From positions 1 through 6,398 of the forward strand of contig JABMMK010000260.1 of assembly GCA_013205605.1 (NCBI GenBank): 6,398 nucleotides of DNA, given 5' to 3'. The notes under the pieces are model-generated. The model saw only the letters and a list, made by a program, of their open reading frames with translations. It was not told the DNA's origin and did not search any database. Positions 1-5,900 of the stretch are shown piece by piece. Source of the DNA: Cytophagales bacterium (GTDB lineage: Bacteria; Bacteroidota; Bacteroidia; Cytophagales; Spirosomataceae). A program made the position numbers and the translations under genes. Each line of letters opens with the position of its first letter. Position 1 is the stretch's first letter.

Positions 1-121
1 ACAACATGCGTAATGGAACATCAGACTGCTTAGCTATAACCCGCGCTGACTGATGATCATCGATAAAAGCTTTCACACAGGATAGCTTCAGTTCATAAGA
101 ATACTTGATTTTTCTTGACAT
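1..121 (-). CDS. IS3-family transposase OrfA, N-terminal fragment
   Basis: Starting with ATG at 121-119 and reading leftward, the frame is open for 40 codons to the window edge. It begins MSRKIKYSYELKLSCVKAFI and continues with DDHQSARVIAKQSDVPLRM. This is the pattern of the helix-turn-helix N-terminus of IS3-family OrfA (a basic start, a 'Y..E.K...V..FI' helix, then 'S...IAK...VP...'). OrfA binds the element's terminal repeats. In this family the catalytic DDE domain is in OrfB, normally joined to OrfA by programmed -1 frameshifting; that part is outside the window. The start codon directly abuts the U-run of a hairpin in the element's end, and no Shine-Dalgarno-like sequence is visible. Confidence 0.8.
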   Translation of the reverse strand, partial: MSRKIKYSYELKLSCVKAFIDDHQSARVIAKQSDVPLRML

Positions 122-157
122 AAAAAACACCCAATAAGTTGTCCAACTTTTTGGGTG
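122..157 (-). terminator. Hairpin plus U-run terminator inside the IS end, just before orfA
   Basis: Positions 128-157 form a near-perfect 30-bp palindrome: CACCCAA, a T/T mismatch, AAGTTG, a two-base centre, CAACTT, T and TTGGGTG. On the minus strand the hairpin is followed directly by six T residues (127-122) and then by the orfA ATG (121-119). This is the form of an intrinsic terminator for leftward transcription. It would stop read-through from the upstream regulator gene into the transposase, and may serve as the regulator mRNA's 3' end. The outer arm of the stem is part of the terminal inverted repeat. Function is inferred from structure only. Confidence 0.6.
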
Positions 158-164
158 CAGTTCA
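142..164 (-). repeat. Terminal inverted repeat (left end) of the IS element
   Basis: This 23-bp stretch, read on the minus strand, starts TGAACTGCACCC and continues AAAAAGTTGGA. It has the TG tip and CACCC-A-run-GTTGG core expected of IS150-like ends, where transposase binds and cleaves. The partner repeat is outside the window, so the exact inner limit is approximate. Confidence 0.65.
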
Positions 165-207
165 TACCTCGCGTCTAATTCGTCCAGTAAAATTTACTGT
201 CAATAGG

Positions 208-1380
208 CTAATGATTATTTTTTTCAATCCATTCCGTAGGCGTGCAATTCGTACACTCCTTAAATGCGGAGTAAAAAGTAGCTTTATTTCGAAAGCCAGC
301 TTTCTGAGAAATCCCTTGCAATGTGGTAACTAAATGGTCATTATTTTTAATTAATTCGATGGCATATTCCACTCGAAGCTTATTTCGATATTTTGGAAAA
401 GACATTTTCAAATGAAGATTAAAGATATCAATAACCTTTGCTTGAGGTATATTTAATTCTTTTGCTATTTGATGTAACGAAAAGTCGACGTTCAAATAAG
501 GCTTTTTATCATGTAAATAGTCAACTAACATCTCCACCTCGTTGAAATGAAAAACTTTCTGTGGTTCAGGATTTTTCTGTTTGCTAGAAGAAAAGGAATT
601 TAATTGATTGAATATTGGAAGTGAATTGGAATTATTTAAATACATCCAGCTAGGGAAAAGTAAGAGGCAAAAAGGTAAAAATAGAGTAAATAAGGCAGGG
701 ATTTTAATATATTGAATTAATTGATAACTGATTACTGGCGTATCATAAAATTCGGAATGGCCTAAGATATTTAGAATAATTAAAATCAAGGGAATTCCTA
801 TACATATAACAAGCAGACTTGTTAATCTTAATACCGCAAAAATGCTGATTTTAGTTTTTTTACGATCATTCAAATAGTTTTTTAATAGGTAAAATAAAAT
901 CACACCACAATAAGTGGAATTAAAAAACAATACTCCGATTTGTAAATATTTCAAGGGCAATAAAAAGGTAGCATTTTCAAAGAAACTAAGATCTGTACCG
1001 TTCGAGTTAATCGTCCGAAAATAGTCAATTTTTTCATCCATTGAAATCGTGAAATATGGGAAAATAATTATAAAGCAGATCAATGCGGGTATAATATGAA
1101 TCAACTGCTTCGATCGAAATTCAAATTTCCCAACTACAAAACTTTGAATGTAAAAGTATAAGGTAGGACCAATCAAAAAAGTAAATGGCAAGATGTGAAT
1201 ATAGAAAATAGCCAAAAAAACATCATGGGATTTTTCTTGTAGAAATAGATAAAGCAACTCTCTACAATTAATAATAAAAAATAAATAGACGAAAAAAAGT
1301 ATACCCTTATTCTGCTTCCAATGATACACGATCAATATAAACGATATCAGAAGGGATAATATTAATGAGGTATATTCCAT
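208..1380 (-). CDS. Membrane-anchored AraC-family transcriptional regulator
   Basis: This 390-residue protein has a hydrophobic N-terminal part with about seven membrane-spanning stretches (roughly residues 4-20, 27-47, 52-78, 93-113, 140-168, 180-207 and 226-246). It includes a GPTLYFYIQS motif (71-80) common in this regulator class. A polar linker (about 250-290) leads to a C-terminal AraC/XylS DNA-binding domain. Its two helix-turn-helix units lie at about 300-321 (SLHQIAKELNIPQAKVIDIF) and 352-375 (ISQKAGFRNKATFYSAFK), followed by the family's TPTEW signature (380-384). It should sit in the inner membrane, with the DNA-binding domain in the cytoplasm, linking an unknown membrane or envelope signal to transcription. 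The ligand is unknown. It is divergent from the surface-protein genes starting at 1589, which makes them candidate targets. The gene is visibly richer in A+T than those genes. The start is the ATG that begins the first hydrophobic helix. The fold assignment is firm; the target is inference. Confidence 0.9.
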   Translation of the reverse strand: MEYTSLILSLLISFILIVYHWKQNKGILFFVYLFFIINCRELLYLFLQEKSHDVFLAIFYIHILPFTFLIGPTLYFYIQSFVVGKFEFRSKQLIHIIPALICFIIIFPYFTISMDEKIDYFRTINSNGTDLSFFENATFLLPLKYLQIGVLFFNSTYCGVILFYLLKNYLNDRKKTKISIFAVLRLTSLLVICIGIPLILIILNILGHSEFYDTPVISYQLIQYIKIPALFTLFLPFCLLLFPSWMYLNNSNSLPIFNQLNSFSSSKQKNPEPQKVFHFNEVEMLVDYLHDKKPYLNVDFSLHQIAKELNIPQAKVIDIFNLHLKMSFPKYRNKLRVEYAIELIKNNDHLVTTLQGISQKAGFRNKATFYSAFKECTNCTPTEWIEKNNH

Positions 1381-1588
1381 TTAGAAGTTATTAAATGGTC
1401 TAACATTCGTTTTCTAAAATTGTTCAAATTATTATAAAAATCTTTCAGTTTGAATGATGAACAATAGGTAAGGTTGTTTAATTTCTTATTTTTTAGACTT
1501 TAAATTTTTCATTTTAGTATAGTTTCGATTCTAGGCACAAGATATTTGCTGGTTAGTTAAGCAAATACCAACCTAGTTCTATTAATTT
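1381..1588. other. Divergent intergenic region between the regulator and the surface-protein genes
   Basis: This 208-bp AT-rich stretch should contain promoters for both flanking genes. I see no RNA gene and no convincing small ORF. For the rightward genes, the best matches to the Bacteroidota -7 box TAnnTTTG are TAGTTTCG (1520-1527) and GATATTTG (1541-1548), each with one mismatch. Neither has a clear TTTG box at the right spacing upstream. For the leftward gene, the TTTG on the minus strand around 1421-1435 sits in a poor context. The only distinct structure is the inverted repeat at 1543-1567. Confidence 0.5.
1543..1567. promoter_or_regulatory. Inverted repeat upstream of the barrel gene, possible operator or leader hairpin
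   Basis: TATTTGCT (1543-1550) and AGCAAATA (1560-1567) are perfect 8-bp inverted arms around a 9-base spacer, ending 21 bp before the ATG at 1589. Together with the overlapping -7-like GATATTTG (1541-1548), it could be a binding site for a dimeric regulator, or a hairpin in the 5' leader. AraC-family proteins more often bind direct repeats, so assigning it to the neighbouring regulator is speculative. Confidence 0.35.
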
Positions 1589-2305
1589 ATGTACTCATTA
1601 TTCAAAAATCTACTCACACGAGGATTTGTTCCTATACTCCTTTGTGTATGTAATACGATACCAACCCATGCCCAACAATTTAAACTCACCCAGGGCATTG
1701 CCATCACGCAGTTCAATTACCAAAACGAGCAAGGCCAAAATATCCAAGGACTTAAATCTGGCTCTGGCTTAGCATTTGGATTAGCTTTTCACAAATCCAA
1801 CTTAGTGGATTCGGCTAAATATAAATTGGAGCAAACGCCTTTTGCCATTTATTTGGGTCAAAATCCGACGGTAGCTAAAATGCTTAGCCTGATCAATTAT
1901 GATCTTGGCATTCAGTTTACACAGCTGAACGCGGTAGGGGACATTCAAAACAATGCCTTTTCCTATCAAACGGATTATATAGGGATTCAGGGAAAATTAG
2001 GCATCAGGATTCCATTGCCTGCTAAGTTTTCACTCAACCTTCAAGGGATTGCAAGTGTTAACAAAATTATTCACGGAAATCAATTATTGATAAATCGCTA
2101 CATCGATCTATCTGAAGATACACAGTTCGCCCAGGTAAAAATCATGGCCGGCTACGGCGCTGAATTCGAGAGAAGATTTTCGGAAAAGGTTGCGGGTTTT
2201 TTTGCCTACCAACAAACCCAAACGCTGAACTCAAATCCGGTAGGTAAGTCGACCCTCAACTTTAAGCCAGCGATGTTCTCAGTCGGCATACGGTTTTTAA
2301 ACTAA
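1589..2305 (+). CDS. Predicted outer-membrane beta-barrel protein, function unknown
   Basis: This 238-residue protein has a Sec signal peptide: basic YSLFKNLLTR, a hydrophobic FVPILLCVC core, and a likely cleavage after THA at about residue 28. The mature part consists of alternating hydrophobic/polar segments with many Gly and aromatic residues, such as GSGLAFGLAFH, YDLGIQFTQL, YIGIQGKLGIRIPL, FSLNLQGIASV and VKIMAGYGAEF. It ends FSVGIRFLN, a terminal strand of the type found in outer-membrane barrels. The size fits a barrel of about 8-12 strands, as in Bacteroidota PorT-like or OmpW-like outer-membrane proteins, but I do not recognise a named family. An in-frame TAA at 1583-1585 makes this the first possible ATG. 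The downstream gene starts 8 bp after its stop codon, so the two are almost certainly co-transcribed. A role as an envelope partner or anchor for the downstream secreted proteins is inferred from position only. Confidence 0.75.
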   Translation: MYSLFKNLLTRGFVPILLCVCNTIPTHAQQFKLTQGIAITQFNYQNEQGQNIQGLKSGSGLAFGLAFHKSNLVDSAKYKLEQTPFAIYLGQNPTVAKMLSLINYDLGIQFTQLNAVGDIQNNAFSYQTDYIGIQGKLGIRIPLPAKFSLNLQGIASVNKIIHGNQLLINRYIDLSEDTQFAQVKIMAGYGAEFERRFSEKVAGFFAYQQTQTLNSNPVGKSTLNFKPAMFSVGIRFLN

Positions 2306-2312
2306 AAAATAG

Positions 2313-2831
2313 ATGAAAAGAAAAATTACTCTACTATCTTTTTTACTAATCTCTCATCTTAGCCAAGGCCAATATTTAAAGATGGCAACGATTTCTTCTT
2401 GGGGTAGCTCAAGCTCCTCAGGTAGTTATATGTCCCAAGTAGTTGGCCAGTCGAGTGTCATCGCTGGAACAGAAAGCAAACAAGGAACCGTGTTTAGACA
2501 AGGCTTTAAGCAACCGATGGGCTTGCAGAAAAAAGTACAGTCGAGCGGCATGCTACAAATGGCAGGCGAAGGAAGCCCTTGGTCTTTTCAAGCCTACCCA
2601 AATCCATTTAAGGATGTATTGAGTATAAAATTTGATCAGAATACAACACTTCCTACACGTTTTACCTTATATGATATCGATGCCAACATCATCTGGGAGC
2701 AGAGCTTTGCTGAAAACCAAAGCGAAATCAAATTGGATAAATTCCAAGGCATCAAGGCCGGTAAATACATTTTGCAGGTATTCCAAAGAGGAAAGCCGCA
2801 AAGTCAATCTTTAATTAAAGAGGTTCAGTAA
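2313..2831 (+). CDS. Small secreted protein with T9SS type A C-terminal sorting domain
   Basis: This 172-residue protein begins with a signal peptide (MKRKITLLSFLLISHLSQGQ, residues 1-20). A short region (about 25-70) with SSWGSSSSSGSYMSQVVGQS and FRQGFKQP matches a pattern often seen at the front of small Bacteroidota T9SS proteins ('VGQ...QGFQQP'). From about residue 91 it is a Por secretion system sorting domain: AYPNPF (94-99), then VLSIKF, FTLYDIDANIIWEQ, and the late GIKAGKYILQVFQRG strand with a basic end (SLIKE). Such domains direct export across the outer membrane and are usually cleaved, with the product attached to the surface or released. Only about 70 residues remain between the signal peptide and the sorting domain and no enzyme domain is visible, so it is probably a structural or accessory surface protein. 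It lies 7 bp after the barrel gene and 93 bp before the large fibre gene. Confidence 0.85.
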   Translation: MKRKITLLSFLLISHLSQGQYLKMATISSWGSSSSSGSYMSQVVGQSSVIAGTESKQGTVFRQGFKQPMGLQKKVQSSGMLQMAGEGSPWSFQAYPNPFKDVLSIKFDQNTTLPTRFTLYDIDANIIWEQSFAENQSEIKLDKFQGIKAGKYILQVFQRGKPQSQSLIKEVQ

Positions 2832-2924
2832 ATGATAACCACAAAACACGAAAACGACAACTAAAAAAATAAAACAACTGACAAGATTAATTAAACATCC
2901 TAGTTCTTAAAAAAATTATTAAAC

Positions 2925-5900
2925 ATGAATTATTGCAAGCATTTATTTTCTCTACTACTAATTCTTAGTAGCCTATATTCACTTCATGGTCAGACCAACA
3001 AGAAAACACTGAATTACCAAGCGGTGATTTTAGACCCTAAGGTGATTGAAATACCAGGAGCTGTTATCACAGGCCAGCCCTTAAATAAAGGAAACGTGTG
3101 TTTACGTTTTACTTTATTGAATGCGCAAGGGGGAGTAGATTATGAGGAAACCCAACAAGTCACTACCGACGAATATGGATTAGTGAATGTGGGCATAGGA
3201 TCCGGAACTCAAGCTGGAACGCAAGCAAGCAACAATAGTACAAGCCTATACAAAAATTTTGAGAGCATAGTCTGGAACTTGGGTGTAAAGAGTTTAAAAG
3301 TAAGTGTGAGTTTTGATGGCTGTGCTACTTTTAAACAAGTAACCACACAAGGTTTAAACTATACCCCTTATTCTCTTTATTCTGAAGCGGTGGATTACAA
3401 AAATGTGATAGAGGCGCCTAAGAAACTTTCTCAGTTCCAGAATGATGAGAGCTTTTTGGTTCCAAAGAGTTTGGATCCACTTAAGCAGGACATCCAAACA
3501 AACAGTACTCAGATTGAAACGGCAAATCAAACAATCAAAAGCAACAAACAAACGAGTGATGCTGCGTTCTTAGTTGTCAATCAAAGCCTAACAAGCGTAG
3601 ACAAGCAAGTAACCGAGAATACCCGTTCATTAACCACCATGGAAACGAAGCTCACGGACCAACAAAACCAAATTGTAGATAACCGCAATCAGATCTCATC
3701 GACAAACAATTCAATGAATGCTCAGATAGGTGGATTACAAGGTCAGATTAATACTTCGAATAGTACGGTGAGTAACCTGATGAATGGAGCTGAAATGCAA
3801 TCTAATAAATCAACAGCTGCCAATTTGGGCGGTGCAAATCCATCAGATCAAGCTTATCCGAGTCAGAGGGCTGCGAAGGCATACGTGGATCAATTAGTCT
3901 CACAAATCGCAACCAGCGGCGTACCCGATGCGACGACATTAGCGGCAGGTAAATTACAACTTGCGGGAGATCTTGGTGGTACAGCCACCAGCCCGACGGT
4001 ACCGGCATTGGCCGACAAAGAAAACAGCAGCAATAAATCCACAAACGTACAAGCAGATGCCGCATCAGATACTAAATATCCATCGGTAAAAGCAGTGAAA
4101 GCTTATGTGGATCAAGCGACATTGGGAACAGCTTTAGCGGCTGATTTAGCCAATAAGGCAAATATTGCGTCACCTTCTTTTACGGGAACGCCGACTGCCC
4201 CGACACCAACATCAAACGATAATTCAACTAAAATAGCTACCACTGCCTTTGTTCAAGCCGCCACAACAGGCATTGCCTTGCAAACATCACTCGATGGGAA
4301 AGCGGATAAAAACTCACCCACCTTTACTGGAACTCCGGTGTTACCTGCTGAAACAATAGGAGTAACGCAAGCCTCGGGTAATAATTCGACTAAATTAGCC
4401 ACCACTGCTTTTGTAACAAGCAGTGTGTCTGCTGGAGTACAAGATGCAACAACAACGGCTTCAGGTAAGATTCAATTAGCTGGAGATTTAGGCGGAAGCG
4501 CAGCATCTCCAACCGTTCCAGGTTTGACTTTAAAAGCGCCTTTAGCATCACCTATTTTTACGGGAAACCCAGTTTTACCCACAGGAACAACAGGTGTAAC
4601 TCAAACCGTAGGGGATAACTCGACGAAATTAGCTACCACCGCTTATGTAGTTACTGCGGTAAGTGCAGTGAGTGGTAATTCTGGTGTACCCTATACAGGC
4701 GCCACGGGCGCAGTTGATTTAGGGGGCTATAACTTAACAGTCAATGAATTGACTATCGGTTCTGGGAAAGTTGGTACTTCCGGCAGCAGCTCCAATACTA
4801 TAGTTGGTGGAGCTGGTGTTAGTAGGGCTTTTACTTCAGTTTTGAGTAATACTGCCATTGGTTATAATACAATGAGTGCAGCTACTCCAGGGAATAATAA
4901 TACTGCAGTAGGAGCTTGGTCACTTGTAAGCACAACCGGTCGAGAAAATTCTGTCTTGGGTGCTGGAGCAATGGAGCGAAATCTAGGAGGAAATGAAAAT
5001 ACAGCCATAGGTTATTACGCTATGCAAAATAATTTATCTGGTTCAGGCAATACAGCATTAGGGTTTAAGGCGGGCTTTTCAACAGATAACACCACAATAA
5101 ATAATTCCACAGCTATAGGATACCAAGCTAAAGTGGCTGCTAGCAACACCATTCAATTGGGAGCAGATGGGACAAGTGGAACCACTGCAATTACCAATGT
5201 AAAAACTAGCGGAACGATTACAGCGGGAGATGTGACTTATCCAAAAACCCATGGATCAACCAGTCAAGTGTTGAGTACGAATGGAAGTGGGACTTTAGTT
5301 TGGGCGAATGCTTCATCAGGAGTTACGCTCCCATCTCAATCAGGAAATAATGGTAAGTTTTTGTCATCTGATGGTACGAATGCTTCATGGGGGACTGTTA
5401 CTTTGCCAACAGCAAGTTCGATGAATTTAGGTGGGATTAAAGTAGGAACGGGATTAAGTATGGATATGATGAATTCTGGAACCATGAATTTAAATACTGC
5501 AAGTTCCTCAACCTTAGGAGGTATTAAAGTGGGTACGGGTTTGAGCATTGATTTGAATGGTGTTCTGAGCTCATCATCCTCGTCCTCAGGTGTGCCCTAT
5601 ACTGGAGCCAGCCAAGGAGTTAACTTAGGCGGATATGATTTAACGGTGAATGGATTGACCATTGGTACCGGCTATGTGAATCCTTCGAATACCTACAATA
5701 CCATTGTAGGTAGATCTGCCCTCAACAGAACTAGTCCAGGAACAGATAATACCGTAATTGGTTATAAATCATTAGGTGAAACTGGTCCAACCACCGCCGG
5801 AGATAAAAATACTGCAGTAGGATCATGGACCCTTATCAACAATAATAATGGTCAGTCAAATTCTGCCCTGGGTGTGGGAGCGCTGCAGCAAAATTCAAGT

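Larger units (their letters stand above)
1..164 (-). mobile_element. Left end of an IS3-family (IS150-like) insertion sequence, partial
   Basis: The element's outer boundary appears to be at 164. Read on the minus strand from there, it opens with TGAACTGCACCCAAAAAG, which closely resembles the IS150-group terminal repeat (TG start, a CACCC/AAAAAGTTGG core). The start of a transposase OrfA reading frame follows inside it. The body and right end lie left of position 1, so I cannot determine completeness or target-site duplication. It is inserted 43 bp beyond the stop codon of the AraC-type regulator gene, in non-coding sequence, and no gene visible here is interrupted. Family assignment rests on remembered similarity of the end and of the OrfA N-terminus. 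Confidence 0.75.

Noticed and set aside
185..199. CAGTAAA-A-TTTACTG palindrome as a terminator of the regulator gene
   Set aside because: It folds only as a short AT-rich stem and has no U-run after it on the minus strand; the hairpin at 122-157 is a far better candidate.
139..333. Possible 64-codon plus-strand ORF
   Set aside because: It spans the IS end and the antisense of the AraC gene's 3' end, has no recognisable protein pattern, and overlaps the well-supported regulator frame.
1543..1573. Possible H-type pseudoknot: loop GGTT (1551-1554) pairing with AACC (1570-1573)
   Set aside because: The second stem is only 4 bp and the connecting loops (0 and 2 nt across an 8-bp stem) are too short for a plausible fold.
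2197..2203. Seven-T tract in the barrel gene as a phase-variation switch
   Set aside because: Seven bases is ordinary for an AT-rich genome, and the reading frame is intact with a normal C-terminus.
2632..2814. Possible 60-codon plus-strand ORF
   Set aside because: It is an alternative frame inside the T9SS sorting domain, whose own frame has clear family motifs.
2832..2864. Ten-codon ORF (MITTKHENDN) directly after the T9SS gene
   Set aside because: It is too short, has no ribosome-binding or coding signal, and is most likely chance sequence in the 93-bp spacer.
3354..4065. Two possible minus-strand ORFs (3354-3551 and 3802-4065)
   Set aside because: Both lie opposite the fibre gene, whose plus-strand frame is continuous and carries recognisable repeats; their translations show no family pattern.
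5336..5548. Minus-strand ORF with an apparent internal repeat (PVPTLIPPK twice)
   Set aside because: The repeat is only the antisense reading of the duplicated LGGIKVGTG unit in the fibre gene.
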